64,000 nt of DNA from NCBI GenBank assembly GCA_018240785.1, contig JAFEFC010000038.1:1-64000 (forward strand), in the 5' to 3' direction. Source of the DNA: Pseudomonadota bacterium. Its GTDB lineage: Bacteria; Pseudomonadota; Gammaproteobacteria; Burkholderiales; Rhodocyclaceae. The notes below the pieces were generated by a model that saw nothing but the letters and a program-made list of their open reading frames with translations, was not told where the DNA came from and searched no databases. Shown here in pieces: positions 20,048-28,628 of the stretch. Position 1 is the first letter of the stretch, and every line of letters begins with the position of its first letter. The translations under genes were made by a program, and so were the position numbers.

Positions 20048-21241
20048 ATGCGCATGAACGACGAAGCAAAACTGCCCAAGATCCTGGTTGCCGACGATTC
20101 GCGCATGGTGCGGGCGAGCATCGCCAAGCACATCCGCGGCCAGTTCGACGTACGCGAGGAAAGCGACGGCCAGGCGGCCTGGGAGGCGCTGCTGGTCGAC
20201 CCCGCCATCAACCTGGTGCTGACCGATATCGGCATGCCGCGGCTGGACGGCTACGGCCTGCTCGAGCGCATCCGTGGCTCCCGTGTCGGCCGCGTGCGCA
20301 CGCTGCCGGTGGTGATCCTGTCGGGCGACGAGGACGAGAAGGCGCGCGAGCGGGCCCTGTCGCTCGGCGCCAACGGCTTCATCACCAAGGGCGGCGGCAG
20401 CGTGGAACTGCTCGCCACCTTGAACTCGATGGTGAGATTGGCGCAGACGCAGAACGAGCTCGAGGAGAGCCGCGCCGCCCTGTCGCGGCAAAGCCCGGTG
20501 GACCCCGCGACCGGGCTCGCCACCGAGGGCTACCTCCAGCATCGGGCGCAGCAGGAGATCTCCCGCGCGCGCCGCACGCAGACCGACATCGTCGCCCTCG
20601 TCGTCGAACTCGACGAGCTGGCGCCGCTGCTGGCGCGCTATGGCGACCACGTGGTGCAGCTCATCGGCCGCAAGCTGTCGAAGATGCTCGGCAGCCGCAC
20701 CCGCGCCGAAGACACGCTGACGCAGCGCTCGGCCAGCCAGTTCGCGCTGCTCGCACCGGGAACCGACCTCGTGGCGGGATGCGCCTTCGCGCTGCGCATC
20801 AAGCAGCGGCTGGAGAACCTCGTGATGACCTATCGCGAGGAACGCATCCGCGTCAGCGTGTCGATCGGCGTGGCCAGCGCCGCAGCGGACCGCCTGGCCT
20901 CGGTAGGCGACCTACTGGAGACGGCCACGCGCCGCGCACAAGCGGGCGTGGCTGCCGGTGGGAACAAAGTCATCGCCGACCGCGGCGAGGTGACGCAGGG
21001 GATGCTCGAGCGGCGGGCATCGCCGCTCCTGAGCGTCGATGCGGCGTTGCGGCATCTGCGTCTCGGGCAGCAGGAAGAAGTCACCACACAGTTGCCCGAA
21101 CTGTTGAGTTCCCTGATGCCCCTGCTGGAATTGCTAGAATCGCGCCTGCACTGCGGCCTCCCGATCGCACAGCTCAAGCAGATCGAAAACAGGACGGGAG
21201 GTCACGGTGACGATCTCGATGTGACGCAGACGCACATCTAG
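20048..21241 (+). CDS. Response regulator with degenerate GGDEF domain
   Basis: 397-residue protein with a receiver domain at about 10-130 (phosphoacceptor Asp in LVLTDIGMPRLDG, Lys in FITKGGG) and a GGDEF-fold domain at about 150-300. The active-site GG(D/E)EF is replaced by RSASQF, so it should not make cyclic di-GMP, although the fold and the SIGVAS segment are kept. About 60 helical residues follow. It is probably a phosphorylation-controlled adaptor. The start is ATG 20048 or 20054; GGGG precedes both. No kinase is adjacent. Confidence 0.8.
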   Translation: MRMNDEAKLPKILVADDSRMVRASIAKHIRGQFDVREESDGQAAWEALLVDPAINLVLTDIGMPRLDGYGLLERIRGSRVGRVRTLPVVILSGDEDEKARERALSLGANGFITKGGGSVELLATLNSMVRLAQTQNELEESRAALSRQSPVDPATGLATEGYLQHRAQQEISRARRTQTDIVALVVELDELAPLLARYGDHVVQLIGRKLSKMLGSRTRAEDTLTQRSASQFALLAPGTDLVAGCAFALRIKQRLENLVMTYREERIRVSVSIGVASAAADRLASVGDLLETATRRAQAGVAAGGNKVIADRGEVTQGMLERRASPLLSVDAALRHLRLGQQEEVTTQLPELLSSLMPLLELLESRLHCGLPIAQLKQIENRTGGHGDDLDVTQTHI

Positions 21242-21321
21242 GTTGCCGGGGCGGCAGCGAGCGCAGCGCCCGCATGCTGCCAGTCATTGCCTTGAGGGAT
21301 TCAAAGAGGGAGAGGATGCAA

Positions 21322-23214
21322 ATGACGACGTACACCGAGTTCCACCGCCGTTCAATCGACAAGCGCGACGAGTTCTGGGCCGAACAGGCGCAGCTCGTGC
21401 ATTGGAACAAGCCGGCCGAGCAGATCTGCGATTTCTCGCGCCCGCCTTTCGTCAAGTGGTTCAAGGGCGGCGAAACCAACCTGTGCTACAACGCGGTCGA
21501 TCGCCATGCCGCAGCGCGGCCGAATGACCGCGCACTGGTCTACATCTCGACCGAGACCAACGAAGAGAAAGTCTATTCGTTCGCCGAGCTGCAGCGTGAA
21601 GTCGAGCGCATGGCGGCGATCTACCAGGACCTCGGCGTCAAGCGCGGCGACCGCGTGCTGATCTACATGCCGATGATCGCCGAGGCCGCCTTCGCCATGC
21701 TGGCCTGCGCTCGCATCGGCGCCATCCACTCGGTGGTGTTCGGCGGCTTCGCTTCCGGTTCGCTCGCCACCCGCATCGACGACGCCAAGCCGGTGCTGAT
21801 GGTCAGCTCCGACGCCGGCATGCGCAACGGCAAGCCGGTCCCCTACAAGCACCTGGTCGACGACGCCTGCAAGCTGGCCGAATTCCCGCCCGCCAAGGTG
21901 CTGATCATCGACCGCGGCCTGGACAAGGGTTTCCCGCGCGTCGAAGGACGTGACGTCGATTACGCCGAGCTGCGCGCGAAGCACATGGATGCGAAGGTGC
22001 CGGTGGAGTGGATGGAATCGTCCGAGCCGAGCTACATCCTCTATACCTCCGGCACCACCGGCAAGCCCAAGGGCGTGCAGCGCGACACCGGCGGCTACTG
22101 CGTGGCGCTGGCCGCGTCGATGAAGCACATCTTCACCGGCAACGCGGGTGAGACCATGTTCTCGACCTCGGACATCGGCTGGGTGGTCGGTCACAGCTAC
22201 ATCATCTACGGGCCGCTGCTCGCCGGCATGGCCACCATCATGTACGAAGGCACGCCGCTGCGCCCCGACGCCGGCATCTGGTGGCAGATCGTCGAGAAGT
22301 ACAAGGTTTCGGTGATGTTCTCCGCACCCACCGCGGTGCGCGTGCTGAAGAAGCAGGACCCGGCCTTCCTCAAGAAGTACGACCTGTCCTCGCTCAAGCA
22401 CCTGTTCCTCGCCGGTGAGCCGCTCGACGAGACCAGCCACCAGTGGATCATGGAAGAGCTGGGCATCCCCGTCATCGACAACTACTGGCAGACCGAAACC
22501 GGCTGGCCCATGCTCGCCATCTGCCGCGGCGTCGAGGACAGCCCGATCAAGCTCGGCTCGCCCGCGTTCCCGGTCTTCGGCTACGACCTGCGCATCTTCC
22601 GCGAGGACGGCACCGAGTGCGGCGCCAACGAGAAAGGCATCGTCGGCATCGTGCCGCCGCTGCCGCCGGGCTGCCTGTCCACCGTGTGGGGCCAGGACGA
22701 CCGCTTCGTCTCCACCTACTTCAGCCTGTTCAAGGATCCGGTGGTGTACTCGTCGTCCGACTGGGGCATCAAGGACGACAAGGGCTACCACTCCATCCTT
22801 GGGCGCATGGACGACGTCATCAACGTCGCCGGCCACCGTCTCGGCACGCGCGAGATCGAGGAAGCGGTGCAGACTCACCCGGCCGTCGCGGAAGTGGCGG
22901 TGGTGGGCGTGGCCGACGAGCTCAAGGGCCAGATGCCGATGGCCTTTGCGGTGGTGAAGAACGGCGCCGATGTAGACACCGCCGAAAAGCGCGCCGCGCT
23001 CGAGAAGGAAGTGATGAAGAAGGTCGACGAGAGCCTGGGCGCCATCGCCCGTCCTGCCCGCGTCCACTTCATCGGCGGCCTGCCCAAGACGCGCTCAGGC
23101 AAGATGCTGCGCCGCTCCATCCAGGCCCTGGCCGAAGGCCGTGATCCGGGTGACCTGACCACGATCGACGATCCCAGCACGCTGGAGCAGATCAAGGCGG
23201 CGCTGAAAGGCTGA
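21322..23214 (+). CDS. prpE: Propionate-CoA ligase PrpE
   Basis: 630-residue AMP-forming acyl-CoA synthetase that activates propionate. It has the P-loop YTSGTTGKPKGVQRD, the YWQTETGWP motif, the GRMDDVINVAGHRL hinge and the C-terminal catalytic lysine in PKTRSGKMLRRS, also the usual acetylation site. The DTGGY sequence after the P-loop and the overall alignment fit PrpE rather than Acs. The start at 21322 has AGAGG 6 bases upstream; ATG 21316 is an alternative. A REP-like hairpin follows the gene. Confidence 0.9.
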   Translation: MTTYTEFHRRSIDKRDEFWAEQAQLVHWNKPAEQICDFSRPPFVKWFKGGETNLCYNAVDRHAAARPNDRALVYISTETNEEKVYSFAELQREVERMAAIYQDLGVKRGDRVLIYMPMIAEAAFAMLACARIGAIHSVVFGGFASGSLATRIDDAKPVLMVSSDAGMRNGKPVPYKHLVDDACKLAEFPPAKVLIIDRGLDKGFPRVEGRDVDYAELRAKHMDAKVPVEWMESSEPSYILYTSGTTGKPKGVQRDTGGYCVALAASMKHIFTGNAGETMFSTSDIGWVVGHSYIIYGPLLAGMATIMYEGTPLRPDAGIWWQIVEKYKVSVMFSAPTAVRVLKKQDPAFLKKYDLSSLKHLFLAGEPLDETSHQWIMEELGIPVIDNYWQTETGWPMLAICRGVEDSPIKLGSPAFPVFGYDLRIFREDGTECGANEKGIVGIVPPLPPGCLSTVWGQDDRFVSTYFSLFKDPVVYSSSDWGIKDDKGYHSILGRMDDVINVAGHRLGTREIEEAVQTHPAVAEVAVVGVADELKGQMPMAFAVVKNGADVDTAEKRAALEKEVMKKVDESLGAIARPARVHFIGGLPKTRSGKMLRRSIQALAEGRDPGDLTTIDDPSTLEQIKAALKG

Positions 23215-23221
23215 TGGCGCT

Positions 23222-23280
23222 GTAGGAGCGGGCTTGACCGCGACAGGAACACATTCGGTCGCGGTCAGGCCCGCTCCTAC
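23222..23280. repeat. REP-like long inverted repeat
   Basis: Two 23-base arms (23222-23244 and 23258-23280) are inverted copies with one mismatch, around a 13-base loop. Arms start or end with GTAGGAGCGGGC, which resembles REP elements of Pseudomonas and related bacteria. It lies between the convergent prpE and acyltransferase genes and could act as a bidirectional transcription or mRNA-stability barrier. Confidence 0.8.
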
Positions 23281-23311
23281 GTGAAGGCGGTGCCTTTCTC
23301 GCGCAGGCTCA

Positions 23312-24082
23312 CTATTCAGTGAGACGCTTGCGCTTCTCCGCCTCGTCGAACCCGCGCCCGATCTGCTCGCGCACGACATGCCACAGCGGATGCAGGATCC
23401 GCCGCATGTTGCGGATGATCTCCTCCACATGCATCACCGACGGGATGCGCAGCCCGCGGTGCTCGATCGGGCTGCCGATCTGTATCACCTCCACGCCCAG
23501 CTTGGCAAAATGCGCCGCAAGTCGTGGCTCGGTCAGCACGAAGACCGTGTCGATGCCGCTGCGCTCGGCGAGCGCTACTGCGCCCAGCAGCAGACTGGTG
23601 GGGATGAAGGGGAAGCGGGGCTGGTCGCCCGACGCGAAATCTTCTTCATGGATCTGCACTGGGCCATGCTCCTCGCCCTTGCGTCGCCGGTAATTGCGAT
23701 GCACCGCCAGCCGCGAGATTTCCGCAATCCGGTCGCGCGGCAACCGCGCAGGATCGAGGATGGAACGGTCCAGCGACGCCGCGCAAGTTTCTTCGAACGG
23801 CAGCGGAGCATCGGGATCCGAAGGGTCGGCGAGCACGATTCGCGTGCACCCAACCGGGTGGTACGGCTCGGACACCGTCCTCAGGAGGCAGTGAACGCTG
23901 TGTGCGTCGTGGACATCGATCTCGCGATGATCCGCTCGCACAGCCTCGAAGTGGAGATCTTCGCAGTAGACCGAGTGCCGCACGCGATAAACGGCGTCCT
24001 TGAGCTCATCGTCGAGCGCGGCATCGATGCGAAAGTAAGTGCTGAAGCCATTGCCGAGGTTGAAACGGTCGAAGAGCTGCAT
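23312..24082 (-). CDS. PEP-CTERM/exosortase-associated N-acyltransferase
   Basis: 256-residue GNAT-like enzyme of the exosortase-associated acyltransferase family, related to long-chain N-acyl amino acid synthases (FeeM type) and distantly to LuxI. Family landmarks are VYRVRHSVYCEDLHFE near the N-terminus, GCTRIVLAD and AEISRLAVHRNYRRR in the middle. Published work links such synthases to PEP-CTERM loci. The expected reaction is transfer of an acyl chain from acyl carrier protein to an amino acid amine. The start at 24082 fits the family N-terminus; a TTG at 24106 overlapping the permease stop is the alternative. Confidence 0.85.
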   Translation of the reverse strand: MQLFDRFNLGNGFSTYFRIDAALDDELKDAVYRVRHSVYCEDLHFEAVRADHREIDVHDAHSVHCLLRTVSEPYHPVGCTRIVLADPSDPDAPLPFEETCAASLDRSILDPARLPRDRIAEISRLAVHRNYRRRKGEEHGPVQIHEEDFASGDQPRFPFIPTSLLLGAVALAERSGIDTVFVLTEPRLAAHFAKLGVEVIQIGSPIEHRGLRIPSVMHVEEIIRNMRRILHPLWHVVREQIGRGFDEAEKRKRLTE

Positions 24083-24102
24083 GAAAGGGTCCAGTCTCGA
24101 TA

Positions 24103-25314
24103 TCAAGTGCGCTGCCTGAGTGCTTCAACCACCTCGGTGCGCGATACTCGACGGGCGGGAAAGATCGCCGCGAGCGAGGCAGCCACGACACCGATCAGGA
24201 AAGCAGAGGCCACGATTCCCGCATCCAGGCGGATCATCGCCGTGTAGCCGGTGTTTGCGCTTGGCGGCGGGGGCATGGGAATGCCGATCGCCGAGATCAA
24301 CAGCGCGAGCACGATCCCTATAACGGCACCCAAGGCGCCTCCCATTAGGCCCAGAAACACATTTTCCATCACGATCAGGCGGAACACGTCGCGACGCGTG
24401 TTGCCCAGCGCCTGTAGCGTTCCGAACTCACCCATGCGTTCGAAGGCGCTCATGTTCACGGTGTTGGCAACCGACAGCAGCACCATCACCAGGATGATGA
24501 GCTGCAGAACACCGAACTGGCGGTCGTAGAGCTGCAACGTCTTCTCATAGAAATCCGAAAGCTGCTTCCAGCTTCGCGCCTCGAGGCCGGCCGGCAGCAG
24601 CGCCTTGATCCTCTCCTGCGCCACGTCGGTGTCGGCGGTGCGGTGCAGCGTCACCACCAGCAGGTTGCCGCCGGGCGTGGCCATCAACTCCTGCGCGGCG
24701 GCGAGTGGGATTCGGATCGCGCGTGCGTCGAAATCCCGCGAGAAACTCTGGAAGATGCCCACCACCTCGACGTCGATGGTGTTCAGCGCCCCGCCGGTCG
24801 TGTTCATCAGCAAGGTCACCCGGTCGCCGATCTTGAGGCCGAGGGAGTGCGCCACGCCTTGGCCGATCGTCGTGCCGAAAAGATCGCTGTCAGCGAGCTG
24901 TCGGCCGGCAAGCATCTTCAGGAAGGAGCCGAGGCGCGCCTCCTTGTCGGGCTCCACGCCCTCGCCAACGATCGCCAGGTCGCGCTTGCCATTGTTCAAC
25001 AGCCCCGAGAAGCTGAGCCTTGTCGATACCTCGCTGACCAGCGGCTCCTTGGCGATCATCGACGCAATCGACTTCGGGTCGTCGATCAGGTAGCGCTCCG
25101 GTTGCCGGCTACCCTTCTCGCGAAAGCCCTCGCGGAACACTTGGACGTGTCCGGTCTCGGACTGGATGATGGCCTCGCCCAGTTGCACGAAGATGTCCTG
25201 CACGAAGCCGCCCGAGAGGATCAGCCCCACGACGCCGAACACGATCGCCGCTAGCGTGACGGCGCTGCGGACGCGCTGGCGGAATATGTTGCGCAAGGCG
25301 AGCTTGTAGAGCAT
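24103..25314 (-). CDS. FtsX/LolE-type ABC permease (1)
   Basis: 403-residue permease of the MacB/LolC-E architecture: one N-terminal membrane helix (AVTLAAIVFGVVGLILSGG), a periplasmic domain of about 230 residues, then three C-terminal helices with the FtsX core. A GIPMPPPPSANTGY loop precedes the last helix. It probably moves lipid-like substrates out of the inner membrane, but no ATPase gene is present in the window. It follows its paralog with 4 bases between them and precedes the acyltransferase. Confidence 0.85.
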   Translation of the reverse strand: MLYKLALRNIFRQRVRSAVTLAAIVFGVVGLILSGGFVQDIFVQLGEAIIQSETGHVQVFREGFREKGSRQPERYLIDDPKSIASMIAKEPLVSEVSTRLSFSGLLNNGKRDLAIVGEGVEPDKEARLGSFLKMLAGRQLADSDLFGTTIGQGVAHSLGLKIGDRVTLLMNTTGGALNTIDVEVVGIFQSFSRDFDARAIRIPLAAAQELMATPGGNLLVVTLHRTADTDVAQERIKALLPAGLEARSWKQLSDFYEKTLQLYDRQFGVLQLIILVMVLLSVANTVNMSAFERMGEFGTLQALGNTRRDVFRLIVMENVFLGLMGGALGAVIGIVLALLISAIGIPMPPPPSANTGYTAMIRLDAGIVASAFLIGVVAASLAAIFPARRVSRTEVVEALRQRT

Positions 25315-25318
25315 GGTT

Positions 25319-26560
25319 TCAGGTCTGGTGGCGCAGGGCGTCGACGATGTTCATGCGCGACGCCTTCCATGCGGGAAGAATGCTCGCGATCAGTGTGGTG
25401 ATGAAGGCGAGCAGGAAGCCCTGGATCGCGAGTGCGGCAGAAATGTCGATCCTGCCTGTATAGCCGCGAGACATGCCCGGCGGCGGCGGCATGGGAATGC
25501 CGACCATCGAGATGATCTTGCCCAGCACGAGGGCGATGCCGACCCCCAGAACGCCGGCGACCAGTCCGAGCACGACACCCTCCCAGATGAACAGCGCGAG
25601 GATGCCGCGCCGGCGTACCCCAAGCGCCATCGAGGTGCCGATCTCGACGGTGCGCTCGATGACGGCCATCGATAGCGTGTTGGAGATGCTTAGCGACACG
25701 ATGACTGCAATGAGCAGCAGTACGGCATTGACTTGGGTGCCGAAGAGCTCGACGGTCTTGTTGTAGAAATCCGCCAGATCATTCCAAGGGACGACGTCGT
25801 ATTGACCCGCGGGAAGTGAGGCGCGAAGTGCACTGACGGCCGCATTTGTGTGATCCGTGTCATCGAGCAGCACCACCCAGCTCGTGGCCCCGTCAACTCG
25901 CATCAGGCGGCGCGCAACCTCGATGGGTACGCGGATGGCTGTATCGTCGTAAGCTTTTACTGGCGTTGCGAAGATACCCGCCACTCTCAGTTCGACTGCA
26001 TTGACCCCGCCAGACGCGGTTGTTGCCACGAGCACCACAATGTCGCCCGGGTGCGCATCGATGTTCGCTGCGAGACCTTCGCCAAGCACCGCCGATTCGG
26101 CGCTGCTGGTGGCGAGGTCGCTGCCGGCCAGGATCGTGATTCCGCCGCTCAGCGGGATCTCGGCCTTCGGGTCGACACCCTCGCCAATGAAGGAAATCGT
26201 TGCGTCGTTCCGGCTGAGCAGACCAGTGAACGCAAGGCGAGGCGCGACCGTGCGGATGTCGAAAGTGGGCCCGGGTACGATGATCGATAGATCCTTCCCA
26301 AGCAGGAAACGATAAGGATCGCTTGCGCCGTCGCGAAAATAGCCTGGGCGGGTGATCTGTACATGTCCGAGTTGTGACTGGATCACGCCCTCTCGCATCC
26401 CCCACAGCACCCAGTTGATGAATCCCCCAGCAAGCAGAAACGAAATCACGCCGCCGCAGATGATCGCCAGTGCCAGCAAGGTGCGGCGCCGATGCCGGGT
26501 CAGGTTAACGATGGCAAGGCGAGCGTCTTGCACAGATTGGTGGATGAAGGGACGCCACAT
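25319..26560 (-). CDS. FtsX/LolE-type ABC permease (2)
   Basis: 413-residue permease, paralogous to the downstream gene and with the same topology: an N-terminal helix (LLALAIICGGVISFLLAGG), a large periplasmic domain and three C-terminal helices, including the shared GIPMPPPPGMSRGY loop. It is the first gene of a leftward operon with the second permease and the N-acyltransferase, and is divergent from the E1-like gene. The start at 26560 is the first ATG giving a normal cytoplasmic leader; no strong ribosome site is seen. The two permeases likely form a heterodimer. Confidence 0.82.
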   Translation of the reverse strand: MWRPFIHQSVQDARLAIVNLTRHRRRTLLALAIICGGVISFLLAGGFINWVLWGMREGVIQSQLGHVQITRPGYFRDGASDPYRFLLGKDLSIIVPGPTFDIRTVAPRLAFTGLLSRNDATISFIGEGVDPKAEIPLSGGITILAGSDLATSSAESAVLGEGLAANIDAHPGDIVVLVATTASGGVNAVELRVAGIFATPVKAYDDTAIRVPIEVARRLMRVDGATSWVVLLDDTDHTNAAVSALRASLPAGQYDVVPWNDLADFYNKTVELFGTQVNAVLLLIAVIVSLSISNTLSMAVIERTVEIGTSMALGVRRRGILALFIWEGVVLGLVAGVLGVGIALVLGKIISMVGIPMPPPPGMSRGYTGRIDISAALAIQGFLLAFITTLIASILPAWKASRMNIVDALRHQT

Positions 26561-26575
26561 TGCGATGTGAGCTTG

Positions 26576-26590
26576 GGGGCCGAGGTTGCT
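26576..26590 (+). promoter_or_regulatory. Candidate sigma-54 promoter of the E1-like operon
   Basis: GG at 26576-26577 and a perfect TTGCT -12 element at 26586-26590 are separated by the required 10 bases between GG and GC. It lies about 42 bases before the E1-like start. The rest of the -24 box matches poorly, so this is a candidate only; PrsR, encoded in the same window, is the obvious activator. Confidence 0.38.
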
Positions 26591-26631
26591 ATCATAGCTT
26601 TTAAGCCAATACGGATGAAGGAGGGTTGCCG

Positions 26632-27519
26632 ATGGGCGACCACTTTGCATACGACGTAGCCTTTTCGCGCAACATCGGGTGGGTCACAGAATTGGAGCAG
26701 GCCGCGCTGCGGGGCAAGCGTATTGCGATTGCCGGCATGGGGGGCGTCGGTGGGGGTCACTTGCTGACCTTGACGCGCTTGGGTATCGGTGCCTTCAACA
26801 TCTCCGATTTCGACACCTTCGACATTGCAAACTTCAATCGACAGGCGGGCGCCATGATGTCTTCCGTGGGGCGACCGAAGGTTGATGTGCTTGCGGAGAT
26901 GGCGCGCGATATCAACCCGGAATGCAGCCTGCGCTTGTTTCCGCAAGGCGTTTCGGAAGCCAATCTGGACGAGTTCCTGCGTGATGTGGATCTCTACGTC
27001 GATGCCATTGATTTTTTTGCATTCGAAACCCGCAGGGCGGTCTTTGCTGCTTGTCACCGCCTCGGGATTCCGGCCGTGACGGCCGCGCCACTAGGCATTG
27101 GCACGGCTGTCCTGATATTCATGCCCGGGCAGATGTCCTTTGAAGATTATTTCTGCCTTGATGGCTGCGATGAGGAGGAGATGGCCCTCCGCTTCCTGCT
27201 CGGCCTGTCACCGGCGATGCTGCAACTCGGCTATCTGGCCGATCCGTCGCGCGTCGACCTTGGCGAGCGCCGTGGTCCTTCCACTATCGCAGCTTGTCAG
27301 CTCTGTGCCGGCGCGATCGCAACCGAGGGGCTGAAGATACTGCTTAATCGGGGTAACATCATCGCGGCACCGAGAGGCTACCAGTTCGATGCGTATCGCA
27401 ATCGTCTCGTGCGGACGTGGCGTCCGGGCGGTAATCGAAATCCGATTCAGCGCATTGCCCTATGGGTGGCGCGAAGGCAGTTGAAGAGGATGAAGACGAG
27501 TGGGAGGGGCCATGCCTGA
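26632..27519 (+). CDS. E1/ThiF-like adenylating enzyme
   Basis: 295-residue ThiF/MoeB-type protein. The nucleotide-binding GMGGVG is at residues 35-40, the acidic DFDTFD and NFNRQ (69-71) match the E1 ATP site, and two cysteine pairs (Cys175/Cys179 and Cys222/Cys225) could bind zinc. No ubiquitin-like or ThiS-like partner is encoded nearby. Such enzymes adenylate a carboxylate, so an amino acid, peptide or N-acyl amino acid substrate is possible. The start at 26632 has an AGGAGG site 7 bases upstream. Its end overlaps the nitroreductase gene by 8 bases. Confidence 0.82.
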   Translation: MGDHFAYDVAFSRNIGWVTELEQAALRGKRIAIAGMGGVGGGHLLTLTRLGIGAFNISDFDTFDIANFNRQAGAMMSSVGRPKVDVLAEMARDINPECSLRLFPQGVSEANLDEFLRDVDLYVDAIDFFAFETRRAVFAACHRLGIPAVTAAPLGIGTAVLIFMPGQMSFEDYFCLDGCDEEEMALRFLLGLSPAMLQLGYLADPSRVDLGERRGPSTIAACQLCAGAIATEGLKILLNRGNIIAAPRGYQFDAYRNRLVRTWRPGGNRNPIQRIALWVARRQLKRMKTSGRGHA

Positions 27520-28615
27520 TCGAGAAACCCTGGTGCGGATTCTGGATCTGGCCCGCTGGGCCCCCAGCGGCGACAACACCCAGCCATGGCGGTTCAAGAT
27601 CATCGATGACGGACGTGTCGCGGTGCATGGCTTCGATACTCGTGATCATGTCATCTATGACTTCGACGGTCATGCGAGTCATATCGCACATGGGGCCCTT
27701 CTCGAAACGATACGCATCGCCGCAAGTGGCTTCGGGTGTACAAGCGCCTGGAAGTTGCGACCGGGCTGTCCGGATACTGCGCCAATCTATGATGTGTTCG
27801 TCAGAGAAGAAGCGAACCTTGGCGCCGATCCCCTCCTTGCTTACATCCAGACACGGGTCGTGCAACGGCGTCCGATGCGCACGACACCTCTCACTTCGAT
27901 GCAGAAGCAGGTTTTGACCACGGCGCCAGGCGAGGGCTACGAGGTTCGTTTCTTTGAGTCCGCCGCCGACCGGTGGGCCATGGCGAAGTTGCTGTGGGAG
28001 AACGCCTATGTTCGTCTGACGTGCCCCGAGGCCTTCCAGGTTCACCGTGAGGTGATCGAGTGGGGCGCGCGCTTTAGCAGGGACAGGATTCCGGAGCAGG
28101 CGGTCGGAGTCGATCCGCTGACCGGCAAGCTGATGCGCTGGGTCATGAAAAGCTGGGGGCGCGTCGACTTTTTCAATCGGTATCTGTTCGGTACGATCGT
28201 GCCGCGGATTCAACTCGACCTGCTCCCCGCGCTAGGCTGCGCGGCGCATCTGGTCTTGCATGCGGCAAGGCCGCCTTCAGACTTGGCTGACTACGCTCGG
28301 GTGGGCGGCGCTATCCAACGGCTGTGGCTTACGGCCGCATCTGTGGGTTTGCACCTTCAGCCCGAGATGACGCCCGTCATTTTCAACTGGTATGCGCGCG
28401 CGGGTCGGTCCGTCTCTGTCCTGGAAGGGCTCAATCGTCGAGTTGGATCCCTTGCTGGTCAAATCGGGAAGCTCATGGGGCCAGCCGGTTCTGCGGGTCT
28501 TGTGTTCATATGTCGGGTCGGCGTTTCGGACACCCCCATTTCGAGGTCGACTCGAAAGGATCTAGACGAGCTGACGGCACAGGCCTGGCAAACTGAAAAA
28601 TCGAACTCGGTATAG
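27512..28615 (+). CDS. Nitroreductase-fold flavoprotein
   Basis: 367-residue protein of the nitroreductase superfamily, longer than the usual 180-220 residues. The N-terminal LARWAPSGDNTQPW segment is a typical FMN-phosphate binding motif, and a later GGAIQRLWLTAASVGLHLQP matches the family's second conserved helix. Residues 150-270 are an insertion of unknown role. It overlaps the E1-like gene by 8 bases, with GGGAGGGG as ribosome site. Single-chain ThiF-nitroreductase fusions exist in actinobacteria (for example Rv1355c), so the two proteins probably work on one substrate. Confidence 0.8.
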   Translation: MPDRETLVRILDLARWAPSGDNTQPWRFKIIDDGRVAVHGFDTRDHVIYDFDGHASHIAHGALLETIRIAASGFGCTSAWKLRPGCPDTAPIYDVFVREEANLGADPLLAYIQTRVVQRRPMRTTPLTSMQKQVLTTAPGEGYEVRFFESAADRWAMAKLLWENAYVRLTCPEAFQVHREVIEWGARFSRDRIPEQAVGVDPLTGKLMRWVMKSWGRVDFFNRYLFGTIVPRIQLDLLPALGCAAHLVLHAARPPSDLADYARVGGAIQRLWLTAASVGLHLQPEMTPVIFNWYARAGRSVSVLEGLNRRVGSLAGQIGKLMGPAGSAGLVFICRVGVSDTPISRSTRKDLDELTAQAWQTEKSNSV

Positions 28616-28628
28616 ATGGGGAGACACG

